Below, one piece after another: positions 9,836-18,425 of a stretch of DNA of 64,000 nucleotides; positions within the stretch are counted from its first letter, which is position 1; every line of letters begins with the position of its first letter. The translations under genes and the position numbers were made by a program. Source of the DNA: Teredinibacter franksiae (GTDB taxonomy: Bacteria > Pseudomonadota > Gammaproteobacteria > Pseudomonadales > Cellvibrionaceae); contig NZ_JACJUV010000001.1 of assembly GCF_014218805.1 (NCBI RefSeq), positions 2,926,501 to 2,990,500 of the forward strand. Reading direction: 5' to 3'. A model generated the notes under the pieces. That model ran no database searches. It saw only the letters and a list, made by a program, of their open reading frames with translations, and had not been told where the DNA came from.

Positions 9836-10621
9836 CTAGGGTGTGAGTGTATCGGTGGTACGTTGATAAAGGTGTACGAATCGGTCGGTATTTCGCTTAA
9901 CGGCTTTATTCCAAATGTCGAGGGCGTAATTGTCGTTTGGGTTTCGCAGGATATCTGTTGTTTTAATCAGCTTAAACCCCTGCTTTTCGAAATCTTTTTT
10001 GGTGAATTCTTCATCTATTCGGTGCTGCTTTCCTGCAGCCGAAATACCTGAGCCGATGACCGCGGCGTGATCGGTGAGTAGTAGGCGGCCTTCGGGCTTT
10101 AGTGCTAATCGTAATTGCTGAAAAAAATGTTCGGTATTGGCTTCGAAATGCGGACGTTTAGGCCGTTTGACGTAGATATCATGGTAGCTAAGTGCAAGCA
10201 CAATTGCGTCAATTTCTGTGGGAAGCTGCAGATCGTTCCAAGGTACATCCAAACGCGTTACATTCTTCAAACGGTTATTATCGAGGCGGTCGGTAAGGTC
10301 TTTGCCTGCGATATGTGTAAAAAGCGGAGGGTTAACAATATAAACGTGCCCCTTCTTACCTACTAGCTCGCTCAGTATCTCGGTATACCAGCCACCGCCG
10401 CCGAGAAGGTCTACAACTTTGTCGCCGGGTTTGATTCCTGAAAAAGCGAGAATTTCGGCAGGTTTGCGTTCTGCATCGCGTTTTCTGTCTGCATATGGGC
10501 GATTATTATTGAAATAAACCGCTTTTTCATAGACGTTAGCGTCTTCAAGTTTTACCGGTGGGCCTTCGATACAGCCGGCCAAAAAACTTGCGAATAAACT
10601 TAAGTATATTGGTAGCTTCAT
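9836..10621 (-). CDS. Exported or lipid-anchored class I SAM-methyltransferase-like protein (COG4798-type)
   Basis: 261 residues from ATG 10621, chosen because GAGG stands six bases upstream and because this start gives a clean lipoprotein signal (LSLFASFLAGC). A Rossmann motif I variant follows (KVVDLLGGGGWYTEIL), then IVNPP and a motif-IV-like region LSYHDIY, and LLLTDHAA. The family is a predicted methyltransferase group in which many members carry signal peptides. How a SAM-dependent enzyme would work outside the cytoplasm is unclear, so the activity is uncertain. It follows the GNAT gene by about 16 bases on the same strand and is probably the last gene of the PrsT-GNAT-methyltransferase operon. 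Confidence 0.75.
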   Translation of the reverse strand: MKLPIYLSLFASFLAGCIEGPPVKLEDANVYEKAVYFNNNRPYADRKRDAERKPAEILAFSGIKPGDKVVDLLGGGGWYTEILSELVGKKGHVYIVNPPLFTHIAGKDLTDRLDNNRLKNVTRLDVPWNDLQLPTEIDAIVLALSYHDIYVKRPKRPHFEANTEHFFQQLRLALKPEGRLLLTDHAAVIGSGISAAGKQHRIDEEFTKKDFEKQGFKLIKTTDILRNPNDNYALDIWNKAVKRNTDRFVHLYQRTTDTLTP

Positions 10622-10637
10622 GGCGGGCCTCATATGT

Positions 10638-11750
10638 TTAGGCAAAGCGGGCTTTTAGATTATCGACATATGTTTTAATTCGGTAAAGCAATCTAAATAA
10701 TGGGCTGTAGATATACTGCACCGATTCGAAACGTTGGCCGGGATTTGCAATACGTGCTTTATAGTTACTGATTTTTCCCGTGCCAGCTAATAAGTCGTAT
10801 TCATCAAATTCGCTAGCCTCGCAATTTTTTTCTATTGCATAACCAAGAGTTAACATTCCGATAGATAATTTTTGCGCAGATTTATCTGAGAACCCGAGTT
10901 GGAAGTTATAAGTACGGCGATTACAGGCGATATCAAAAGTACAGCCAATGATTTCGCCTTCGAGGCTGACGATGATACCGTTTGCCGCTATGTTTTCAGC
11001 TTGATGTATATACCGAATAAATTCTTTGTGCTGATGGTATTGTGCGTTTTTCCCCCAGCGATCTGTATGGAATTCTGTAAGGAGGGGGAATATTCTTTCG
11101 TAATTTTCTGCTGAAACTTGCTCTATGGATAGTGAACCTAGTTTTTCCAAGTTCTTTCTTCGATTAAACAGTTGCAGTCTGGAGTTCTTCCCCAAGGCTT
11201 TCACATAAGAATCAAATTCATCTTGTGTATTGGATTGGTATGTTGTGCTTTCCAATTGAACCCGTCTACAGCCGTTTCTCTTTTGCCACTCCTGATCGAA
11301 TAGTATAAATGTAGTTGAGCCCACAACTAGGTCAGAGAAAAAAAGCTCATCGAAGGTGAATTTTTCAAAAATGTAGTCGATAATTTTTTGTGCGGTGGCT
11401 TGCTCTTGATCTGGATCCAGAAGAAATTGTAAGTACTCACTCCTGAAGCCGCTAAACCCCTCTTTTCGATGGCCAATAAACTGAATACGGCTCAAGCTGG
11501 GAGAGAGGGGAAAAGGCCTTACCTTACATGAATACAATGGTGCTAGGCCTAGAAGAATATCCTCTTCATAGACAGCAAGTAACAGTAGCTCTTCCTCGGG
11601 TTTACGGTAGGTTGACCACCACCCATGCATCCAGTGCCATGATAGGAAAAGCTTGTCGGCTGTGGATCGGTCCAGTAGCGAAGACCACTCTTCTTGCATA
11701 TCGGCGAAATCCGACTCAGAAAGCCGTTTTACGGTTAGATTTTTATTCAT
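10638..11750 (-). CDS. CelD/BcsL-like GNAT acyltransferase (Acetyltransf_6 family)
   Basis: 370 residues from ATG 11750; a longer in-frame reading would run into the preceding gene and is rejected. The N-terminal half matches the CelD/BcsL group (LFLSWHWMHGWWSTYR, LAPLYSC). The C-terminal half has the acyl-CoA-fold signature with ISLEGEIIGCTFDIACNRRTYNFQLGF and AGTGKISNYKARIA. Relatives occur in cellulose and PEP-CTERM/exosortase polysaccharide loci as putative N-acyl or aminoacyl transferases. It sits between a PrsT-like TPR lipoprotein and the methyltransferase, which supports a polysaccharide setting. The donor and acceptor cannot be read from the sequence. Confidence 0.8.
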   Translation of the reverse strand: MNKNLTVKRLSESDFADMQEEWSSLLDRSTADKLFLSWHWMHGWWSTYRKPEEELLLLAVYEEDILLGLAPLYSCKVRPFPLSPSLSRIQFIGHRKEGFSGFRSEYLQFLLDPDQEQATAQKIIDYIFEKFTFDELFFSDLVVGSTTFILFDQEWQKRNGCRRVQLESTTYQSNTQDEFDSYVKALGKNSRLQLFNRRKNLEKLGSLSIEQVSAENYERIFPLLTEFHTDRWGKNAQYHQHKEFIRYIHQAENIAANGIIVSLEGEIIGCTFDIACNRRTYNFQLGFSDKSAQKLSIGMLTLGYAIEKNCEASEFDEYDLLAGTGKISNYKARIANPGQRFESVQYIYSPLFRLLYRIKTYVDNLKARFA

Positions 11751-11784
11751 AGTATTGCAGGTAATAAATGGGTGAATGCTACTT

Positions 11785-14424
11785 TTAGTTAAACCGAAGT
11801 TGCGCTTGTTCGAGGTGCTGCTGAATTTCTTTTTCATTCGGCGCAAGTTCCACCGCGCGCTCGAGTAATTCAACGGCTTCAGCGCTGTCCATCTTCATTT
11901 TGATATAACCTGCAGTGTCGAGCACTGCCGCATTTTCTGGTGAAAGCTTAACCGCCCGCGTTGCTAGCTGGTCGGCTTCGAACAGTTTATTGTCCTCTTG
12001 GTATAACCAGGCTAGGTTGTTAAGCGCGGCGATACTGGTTGGGTTTAATTTCAGGGCGCTTTCGTACAAATCAATAGCCCTATTTTCGCCGGCTTGTTGA
12101 GCATTCATCGCTTGCACCAGCAATGGTTGATAATTGCCCGGGTCTACCTTGGTCCATTGCGCCACAAAATCTTCAGGAAGTTGTTGTTTGAGAGATAGGC
12201 TGACTTTGTAGATAGCGTTGCCAATACTGGGTGTCGCGTTTGTCTTCCAGTAAGCCATAAGTGTGGTAAAAGCGTCGTCTCTTTTATCTTGTTTTATTAG
12301 TATGTCGGCGTTAAACAGCGTTGCTGTAACGTCGTGGCCTTTTTGAACTAAATCAGAGTGAATTTTCTTCGCGCTATTAAAATCTTCTTGGAGTAGATAT
12401 AAATTGCCTAACAATATAGCGACTTCCGGTGAATCGGGGAATTTTTTGTAGCCATTCTCCAGTGTTTTAACGGCCGTGGAAATTTTGTTTTGCTTGATGT
12501 ACGTTTTGGCTTCGGCATCGATCAAGCGAATTTCAAAGTGTCTTACTTGCCCAGCGGTACTTGCCGTAGAGGCTTTGATACGCTCGACGATATTGGTGGC
12601 GGTATCGATTTCACCCACACTCATGGCGTTTACAGCCAACAAGGATAAGTGCGATAAACTAGCTTGTTCTTCAGCTGGAATAGCCGTGAAGGTGTTAACG
12701 ATGGTGGTCCAGTCGGTACTATTTTTTATCTGAGCAGCTAATAGGTTTTGTGCGAGCTTGGGGGCAGAGGGGTTTAATCTGAGTGCTTTTTCAAAGGCAG
12801 GTATTGCTTTAGCCCAATTCTGCTGCACCATTTCGTTGGTGCCGGTAAAGGTCCATGCATATGCGCTATTGTTATTAAGTGCTAAGGCTTTTTGCAGATC
12901 TTTGGAGGCGTTGCCAGTGTTACCCTCTTTGATATTGACCGCAGCCGTCATTAGCCACCCGGCTTCATTTTGGGGTTGGGTTTGCTTTAAGTTTGCGGCG
13001 TAGGCCAATGCCTCGGAGTTTAACTTCAGGTGACGATACGCACCAAAAAGTGCGAGCTGATCTGGAGTGGAAGAAAATGTTTCAGAGGCTTTTTTGAGAG
13101 TTTGCTTGGCTTTTTCTGGTTTTCCCTGCTGACGGTAGTGTGCGGCGAGTAGGGAGTAAGCACGTAGTTCATTGGTGCCTAGGGAGATGGCTTTTTCAAG
13201 TGCCTGTGCACCTTTGTCTTTGTATTGTTCCTCCGTTATAGCGGTTAAGCCAAAGAGGGTTTGCAAATGCAGGTTTTCCGGGTTTGTGCTGGCGGCTTTT
13301 TCCAGAATTTTTAGTGCTTCGCCTTTTCTGTCGAGCCTAAGTTCGGCAATTGCCGCCGCCGCACTCAATTTGGGCGAGGCCGTTTCAGGATCTACGCTAT
13401 CTTGAAATAATTTAGAGGCTTTGTCGGCGTCGCCTTGCTCCAAGCTGATGACGCCAAGTAGCGCCTCGGCCGATTCCATGTTGGGGAAGTCTTGATGGAG
13501 CTTCTCCAGCAGAGTTGCACCTTTGTCAATATCGCCACTTTCAATAGCGGTGATGGCTTCCTGTAGCTGTGCCTGTACATCAGATGCGTCAGGGTTGGCG
13601 TCTTTTAAGACTTTTTCAAAGGGCACGGCATCGGCATAGCGGCCCATCTGTGTAAGTGTTTTAGATAGAAGATTCAAAATACCCGAGCGCAGAGGTGTCA
13701 GCACATCAGGCGTAGTTGATTGATGGAGGGCCTTCATTAGCAGTTGTTCTGCTTCCGGGTAATTTTTTTGTAGAAAGCGTGATCGTGCTGCGGTGTAGAG
13801 TGCCTCGGGGTTTTCTGGGTTTTGCTCTACTAGCTCGAGTAGATTATTTTCGTTTTCTTCAGGTGTGCCAAGTTTATAGGCGGTGATGAAGTGAGCCAGC
13901 TGAATGTCTAAATCGTTTGGGTACTGGTTTTTGATGGATTGTAAAAGGGCATATCCTTCGTCGGCATTTCCCGTGCCGAGTAAAATTTTTGCTTTTAGTA
14001 ATTGATATTCGCCTGCCTCTACTGAAGACGCGTCAATGGCGTCAAAGCTCTGTTTGGCTGAAAAATATTTTGTGAGTGAAATATAGGTTTGCGTTAACCG
14101 GTAATTGAGTGCTGGATAAGCTACTACTTGTTCTTCCAGCAGCGTTTGAGCACTCTTATATTGGCCGAGCTCGAGGTATACATCGGCGAGTGCGCCAATC
14201 GACTCGGCGCTGGGGGATTTTTTAACCGCGTTGCGAATTTCTAGGATCGCGGGTCTGTATTGGCCCTGCTTTATATACCGTTCGCTGTTGTTTAGATGAG
14301 CGTCTGCAGAACGGGTATCTTTACCTTGATTGGAATCTTCAGAGCAGCCCACTAGAAGTATTAGTGCGGCAGAAAGGAGAAAAGTTTTCAGATTAAATAC
14401 AGGAATGCTGGGCTTGGTATACAT
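11785..14424 (-). CDS. prsT: PrsT-like TPR-repeat lipoprotein of PEP-CTERM/exosortase systems
   Basis: 879 residues from ATG 14424, which gives a lipoprotein signal LLSAALILLVGC with lipobox Cys. The rest is almost entirely tetratricopeptide repeats (for example ALEKAISLGTNELRAYSLLAAHYRQQGKPEKA). Length and opening (AHLNNSERYIKQGQYRPAILEIRNAV) match the PEP-CTERM-system TPR lipoprotein PrsT. In those systems it is thought to be an outer-membrane-linked scaffold for exopolysaccharide export or protein sorting. No exosortase or glycosyltransferase is seen nearby, so the rest of the machinery would have to lie outside this window. It is probably the first gene of the minus-strand operon continuing to 9836. 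Confidence 0.8.
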   Translation of the reverse strand: MYTKPSIPVFNLKTFLLSAALILLVGCSEDSNQGKDTRSADAHLNNSERYIKQGQYRPAILEIRNAVKKSPSAESIGALADVYLELGQYKSAQTLLEEQVVAYPALNYRLTQTYISLTKYFSAKQSFDAIDASSVEAGEYQLLKAKILLGTGNADEGYALLQSIKNQYPNDLDIQLAHFITAYKLGTPEENENNLLELVEQNPENPEALYTAARSRFLQKNYPEAEQLLMKALHQSTTPDVLTPLRSGILNLLSKTLTQMGRYADAVPFEKVLKDANPDASDVQAQLQEAITAIESGDIDKGATLLEKLHQDFPNMESAEALLGVISLEQGDADKASKLFQDSVDPETASPKLSAAAAIAELRLDRKGEALKILEKAASTNPENLHLQTLFGLTAITEEQYKDKGAQALEKAISLGTNELRAYSLLAAHYRQQGKPEKAKQTLKKASETFSSTPDQLALFGAYRHLKLNSEALAYAANLKQTQPQNEAGWLMTAAVNIKEGNTGNASKDLQKALALNNNSAYAWTFTGTNEMVQQNWAKAIPAFEKALRLNPSAPKLAQNLLAAQIKNSTDWTTIVNTFTAIPAEEQASLSHLSLLAVNAMSVGEIDTATNIVERIKASTASTAGQVRHFEIRLIDAEAKTYIKQNKISTAVKTLENGYKKFPDSPEVAILLGNLYLLQEDFNSAKKIHSDLVQKGHDVTATLFNADILIKQDKRDDAFTTLMAYWKTNATPSIGNAIYKVSLSLKQQLPEDFVAQWTKVDPGNYQPLLVQAMNAQQAGENRAIDLYESALKLNPTSIAALNNLAWLYQEDNKLFEADQLATRAVKLSPENAAVLDTAGYIKMKMDSAEAVELLERAVELAPNEKEIQQHLEQAQLRFN

Positions 14425-14640
14425 GGTCACGATCACTGTGTTAAGTATTATGTCGGCCGCTAGTCTATCGATAGCATGTTGCTGATTCAATGCAGAATTG
14501 GGTTGAGGGTGGATTTCGTATACGGAGGGATATGGTTATTTGGCGCGTGCTACACCTTAGGGTATGTTTGCCGCCTAGAAGTGTCGAAATTCATTGCACA
14601 AACCGTGTTCCCAGTTTGGTCTGTCGTGCGCTGTTAGCAG

Positions 14641-14692
14641 GCGCCATATAAAAAAGCCCTCACCTTTCGGCGAGGGCTTTTTTATATGGCGC
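14641..14692. terminator. Long perfect inverted repeat with terminator core, overlapping the tRNA 3' end
   Basis: Arms 14641-14661 and 14672-14692 are perfectly complementary over 21 bases around a 10-base loop. The core GCCCTC/GAGGGC is flanked by A6 and T6, so it works as an intrinsic terminator in either direction. The outer part of the palindrome repeats the tRNA 3' end (GGCGC and the CCA), beyond what termination needs. Confidence 0.85.
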
Positions 14693-14763
14693 ACCCGGAG
14701 AGATTCGAACTCCCGACCAAGTGGTTCGAAGCCACCTACTCTATCCAGCTGAGCTACGGGTGC
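14687..14763 (-). tRNA. tRNA-Arg (anticodon UCG)
   Basis: The reverse complement folds as a complete 77-nt tRNA. The acceptor GCACCCG pairs with CGGGUGC, followed by a G discriminator and an encoded CCA; the D-arm is GCUC-AGCUGGAUA-GAG and the T-arm loop UUCGAAU. The anticodon stem GGUGG/CCACU encloses CUUCGAA, so positions 34-36 are UCG, which reads CGA and probably other CGN arginine codons. A terminator follows immediately. Confidence 0.95.
14715..14741. repeat. 27-bp direct repeat, copy inside tRNA-Arg
   Basis: These 27 bases cover the anticodon arm and variable region of the tRNA and occur again, unchanged and in the same orientation, at 14794-14820. Confidence 0.9.
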
Positions 14764-14793
14764 GTAAACTGCTGCAAATATTGTTCAACTACT

Positions 14794-14820
14794 GACCAAG
14801 TGGTTCGAAGCCACCTACTC
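14794..14820. repeat. 27-bp direct repeat, orphan copy of a tRNA-Arg fragment
   Basis: Perfect copy of 14715-14741, 79 bases away, without the acceptor, D or T arms. The flanks differ at once on both sides. Such tRNA fragments can be attachment-site scars of integrative elements or products of local duplication; no integrase is visible in the window. Confidence 0.9.
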
Positions 14821-14963
14821 ATGTCAGCCGTTTCCTGATGGGGTGTCAGCCGCGAAGTTCTGCGCGATCGACCTAGAAATCAGGCTGGGCATAATACGCT
14901 TCGCTGATGTTAACGTCTAGAGCGCGCGACAATTTGCCTCTGCCTATTTTCCGGGATAGCCGT

Positions 14964-14969
14964 TATAAT
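14964..14969 (+). promoter_or_regulatory. Probable -10 box for cytochrome c5
   Basis: A perfect TATAAT stands about 60 bases upstream of the cytochrome c5 start, with no other gene between. No clear -35 is seen at the usual distance, so the assignment rests on the -10 alone. Confidence 0.5.
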
Positions 14970-15029
14970 CCTCGCCACTAAACGTATGGGTTCCTCAGGC
15001 ATTTTAGCAATTTTGACAGGATGAATAAT

Positions 15030-15434
15030 ATGAAAAAGTTGAGTTTGGCAATTCTAGGCCTAATGCTGGCCAGTGTTGTCGCTATCGCGGCGGATTCCAC
15101 CATTGAAGAGCGCATTAAGCCAGTCGGCAGTACATGTATGGCGGGTGAGGATTGCGCAGCAGCGGCGGTTGCTGTGGCCGCAGATACTGGCTCGGCCCGT
15201 TCCGGCGAAGATGTGTATAAAAAGTGTACTGTATGTCATGCCACGGGTGCTGCTGGTGCGCCTAAGCTAGGCGATAAAGCCGCGTGGGCACCGCGTATAG
15301 GTAAGGGCATAGATGTACTCTACAGCAGTTCCATCAAAGGCTTTAACGGCATGCCGGCCAAGGGTTTGTGCTTTGATTGTTCTGATGACGAGTTGAAGGC
15401 AGCGGTTGATTACATGGTGAATCAGTCTAAGTAA
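15030..15434 (+). CDS. Cytochrome c5 family monohaem c-type cytochrome
   Basis: 134 residues from ATG 15030, preferred over ATG 15021 because ACAGGA lies eight bases before it and the signal peptide then starts MKKLSLAILGLMLASVVAIA. A low-complexity Ala/Val linker precedes the mature haem domain, with the CTVCH haem site, GAPKLGDKAAWAPR, and GMPAKG supplying the distal Met ligand. A second Cys pair (CFDC) near the C-terminus is typical of cytochrome c5. It would act as a small periplasmic electron carrier. It faces the rep gene across a shared terminator. Confidence 0.9.
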   Translation: MKKLSLAILGLMLASVVAIAADSTIEERIKPVGSTCMAGEDCAAAAVAVAADTGSARSGEDVYKKCTVCHATGAAGAPKLGDKAAWAPRIGKGIDVLYSSSIKGFNGMPAKGLCFDCSDDELKAAVDYMVNQSK

Positions 15435-15453
15435 TCGCGCCCCAGCTGAAAAC

Positions 15454-15483
15454 AAAACCGCGCCTCGTTGCGCGGTTTTTTTT
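15454..15483. terminator. Bidirectional intrinsic terminator between cytochrome c5 and rep
   Basis: Stem AAAACCGCGC / GCGCGGTTTT with loop CTCGTT, followed by a T-run on the plus strand and preceded by an A-run that becomes U on the minus strand. It separates two convergent genes. Confidence 0.85.
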
Positions 15484-15498
15484 GTGTTTTATTTTGGT

Positions 15499-17517
15499 TT
15501 AGTCGAACATGCCCTTAATTGATGACAGGGTTTCTCGGCCTTTCTTTTTGGTTTGCTCCCGGCTTGCCGGGGTAAAGCCCTCTCGCTCCAAGTCTTCTTC
15601 TGGTAGCTCCTCCAGAAATCGACTGGGTTGTGTTTCGGATTTTTCCCCAAATTGCTTACGGGTTGCTGCTAGGGTCATGGTGAAGGTTTTTTTCGCACGG
15701 GTAATACCGACATAGGTCAGGCGGCGTTCTTCTTCTATATTGTTTTCCTCAATGCTGTTGCGGTGGGGCAGCAGCTCTTCTTCCATGCCTACTAGGTACA
15801 CGTGCGGAAACTCGAGTCCCTTAGAGGCATGTAAAGTCATAAGTTGAACGCGGTCGGTTTCATCATCTTCCTCCTGGCGGTCGAGAAGGTCTTGCAGTAC
15901 GAGCCGCGCAACGGCTTGATTCACGCGCTCTTCGCCAGATAAATTCTCTTCCTGATCACGCTCCAAGGATGAGCGAATGGAGTCGACCAAGGTCCATACA
16001 TTATCCATGCGCTTTTCGGCCACGTTTGGGGTGCTGGCATTCTGATATAGCCATCCTTCGTAGTCGACGTCCTCCACCATTTCACGTATGGCGGCAACGG
16101 GGTCGTTGTTGTGGCAGTTGTCACGCACGCGGTTGAGCCAGCCGTAAAACTCTCGCAGCCTCTCTAGGCCTTTTTTAGGGATAACGGTTTGTAATCCTAC
16201 CTCCTCGCAGGCTTCAAGCAGGCTTACTTCACGCTCGGTGGCATAGCGCCCTAAGGCCTCGAGAGTACCGGTGCCTATCTGTCGGCGGGGGGTGTTGATT
16301 ATCCGTAGAAAGGCATTGTCGTCACTGGGGTTAACCAGCAGGCGGAGATAGCCCATTACGTCCTTAATCTCGGCGCGTGCGAAAAAGCTGGTGCCACCGC
16401 TGATATTGTAAGGAATCTGATGGTGCTGCAGTTTTAGCTCCAGTAGGCGTGACTGGTGGTTGCCTCGGTAGAGGACGGCGAAATCTTTAAACTGACACTG
16501 GCGGCGTAAGCGCTGGCTGAGAATTTCGGTGGCAACGCGTTCGGCTTCGGTCTCTTCTGTCGAGCAGCGTAGTAGACGCAGAGGCTCGCCCATACCGAGG
16601 TCGCTCCAGAGAGTCTTGTCGAATTCGTGGGGGTTGTGGCTGATCAGCTTGTTAGCCACTTTCAGAATGCGCGCAGTGGAACGGTAATTCTGCTCCAGCA
16701 TGATTACCTGCAGGCTGGGGAAATCCTGTTTTAACTGACTGAGGTTTTCCGGCCTTGCACCCCGCCAGGCGTAGATTGATTGGTCATCATCACCTACTAC
16801 TGTGAGTGCACCGCGCTGACCTATAAGCTGCTTTACAATTTGATATTGGCTGGAGTTGGTATCTTGATATTCATCGACCAGCAAATAACGGATACGTTGC
16901 TGCCAGCGCGTGAGCACCTCTTGGTTGCTGGCAAACAGCTGTGAGGGCAGGCGAATAAGGTCATCAAAATCGACGGCGTTATAGGCACGAAGCGCCTTAT
17001 TGTATCGCTCATAAACTAATGCCCAGGTCTGCTCGCCTGCGTTTTCGGCCATTTCGAGGGCTTGCTGAGGTTCAATTAGCCCGCTTTTCCAGTTAGAAAC
17101 CTGGTGTTGTACTGATTGTATGAGGTCGGCGTCTAGGTCACCGTCCTTCAGCATAATTTCTTTCAGTAGAGCGCCAGCATCTTCAGCATCGAATATGGTA
17201 AAGCCCGATTTATAGCCAACGTGCTTTAGCTCTTTACGGATGATGTTCAACCCCAGGTTGTGAAAGGTAGACACTGTTAATCCACGCGCAGCACTGCCTT
17301 TAACCAGTTTGCCAACGCGCTCTTTCATCTCGCGGGCGGCCTTATTGGTAAAGGTTAGAGCAGCAATGTGGCGGGCCGGCAGATCGCACTGCTCAATAAG
17401 GTAGGCAATCTTGCGGGTAATAACGCTGGTTTTACCGCTACCAGCCCCTGCGAGTACTAGGCAAGGGCCATCGATATAGTGCACGGCTTGTTTTTGACGG
17501 GGGTTAAGTTGGTTCAC
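15499..17517 (-). CDS. rep: ATP-dependent DNA helicase Rep
   Basis: 672 residues, matching E. coli Rep (673). The N-terminus reads [20 protein letters not shown], then Walker A GAGSGKT, motif Ia FTNKAAREM, motif II VDEYQDTN, motif III GDDDQSIYAWRGA, motif IV QNYRS, motif V TLHASKGLEF and motif VI VGITRAKK. Rep is a 3'-5' superfamily 1A helicase that helps forks past protein blocks and restarts replication. The UvrD-specific C-terminus is absent and ARGLTVSTFHNLGL is Rep-like. The gene is intact here, while bases 16987-17601 exist a second time as a decayed copy at 19184-19658. Confidence 0.95.
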   Translation of the reverse strand: MNQLNPRQKQAVHYIDGPCLVLAGAGSGKTSVITRKIAYLIEQCDLPARHIAALTFTNKAAREMKERVGKLVKGSAARGLTVSTFHNLGLNIIRKELKHVGYKSGFTIFDAEDAGALLKEIMLKDGDLDADLIQSVQHQVSNWKSGLIEPQQALEMAENAGEQTWALVYERYNKALRAYNAVDFDDLIRLPSQLFASNQEVLTRWQQRIRYLLVDEYQDTNSSQYQIVKQLIGQRGALTVVGDDDQSIYAWRGARPENLSQLKQDFPSLQVIMLEQNYRSTARILKVANKLISHNPHEFDKTLWSDLGMGEPLRLLRCSTEETEAERVATEILSQRLRRQCQFKDFAVLYRGNHQSRLLELKLQHHQIPYNISGGTSFFARAEIKDVMGYLRLLVNPSDDNAFLRIINTPRRQIGTGTLEALGRYATEREVSLLEACEEVGLQTVIPKKGLERLREFYGWLNRVRDNCHNNDPVAAIREMVEDVDYEGWLYQNASTPNVAEKRMDNVWTLVDSIRSSLERDQEENLSGEERVNQAVARLVLQDLLDRQEEDDETDRVQLMTLHASKGLEFPHVYLVGMEEELLPHRNSIEENNIEEERRLTYVGITRAKKTFTMTLAATRKQFGEKSETQPSRFLEELPEEDLEREGFTPASREQTKKKGRETLSSIKGMFD

Positions 17518-17601
17518 GCGAGCTGGGATTCCGACAGTACCACTAGGGGGCGGGATTCTAGCAGGTTTGTTGGTTGTGCCCTACCGGCGGCTAGCTGCCT
17601 A
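16987..17601. repeat. Parent segment of the rep 5' duplication
   Basis: Covers the first 177 codons of rep and 84 bases upstream. The copy at 19184-19658 matches it end to end apart from a 138-bp deletion, a 2-bp deletion and a handful of substitutions; 615 minus 140 equals the observed 475 bases. Confidence 0.9.
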
Positions 17602-18425
17602 GCAGTATCATGTTGGAGATCCTAATTATTACGGGTGTTCTATATATTGTGAAAAAACGATGTTTACTTCAGCTATAGAAGAACGGTGTGTGTTGATTAG
17701 GCCCGCACGTGTCCATGGGGTTGTCGTAGCCTAAATTGGTTCTATAGCTTGGTACGTATTAAAATATTTTAGAGATTACAGCGTTATTACGGCGTACGTC
17801 CAAATGCCATTATTATTCAGTGGTTTTTCGCACATTCATTGTTTTAGCTCGTTGATATTTAGACGTTTTATGAATCGTTTAGCTAGAGCCGCAGTGATTT
17901 TGGGCCTATTGATATGCACAGCTATACGATATGGACAAAAAATTTACTTGGCTATAAGTAGAGTCATCAAAATGTGTACGACGCCAATAAGAAGGTGGAT
18001 AGTTTCGAATGATTTTGTGATTGAGTTCGATCGCAGCTAGAGTGATTAACTTAAAATCTATCTGCAAAATAAATAATCTTTAGACTAATGAAAATGGTTT
18101 TTTGTTGACATTAAGGTGAATTTTACGCCAAACAAATCAATTATAAGGTACATATTTCTACATAAGAAAGCTTGCATGAAAGTCTCTCGGATATTTCATA
18201 CGTGGAAATACTTTACATTCATCCCGCTCAAGTAGATTATACAAATTCTGGTGGGGTGATTAGTTTGATTTAGTGTGTCGCTATTATTTACATGCTAAGC
18301 CAATCTGATTCTTTTACATTAAATTATCTTATTTAAATCAATTGCATATGAACTCTGGGATAAATTTTGCAAGCGTAGAGAGTTCTATGTTGTGCTGTGC
18401 TTAGAGATCCACAAAGGAATGTGAA
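17602..18425. other. AT-rich stretch without a convincing gene
   Basis: About 820 bases between the rep upstream region and the next gene. A 78-codon open frame at 17804-18040 has no clear ribosome site and no recognisable domain, and I do not call it. The base composition is visibly more AT-rich than rep, consistent with foreign or decaying DNA. AAAGGA at its right edge is the ribosome site of the next gene. Confidence 0.6.

Noticed and set aside
10638..11873. Longer GNAT protein of 411 residues
   Set aside because: The extra 41 residues would overlap the PrsT-like gene and match nothing; ATG 11750 is the better start.
17804..18040. 78-codon plus-strand open frame in the AT-rich stretch after rep
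   Set aside because: No ribosome site, no recognisable domain, and composition typical of random AT-rich DNA.
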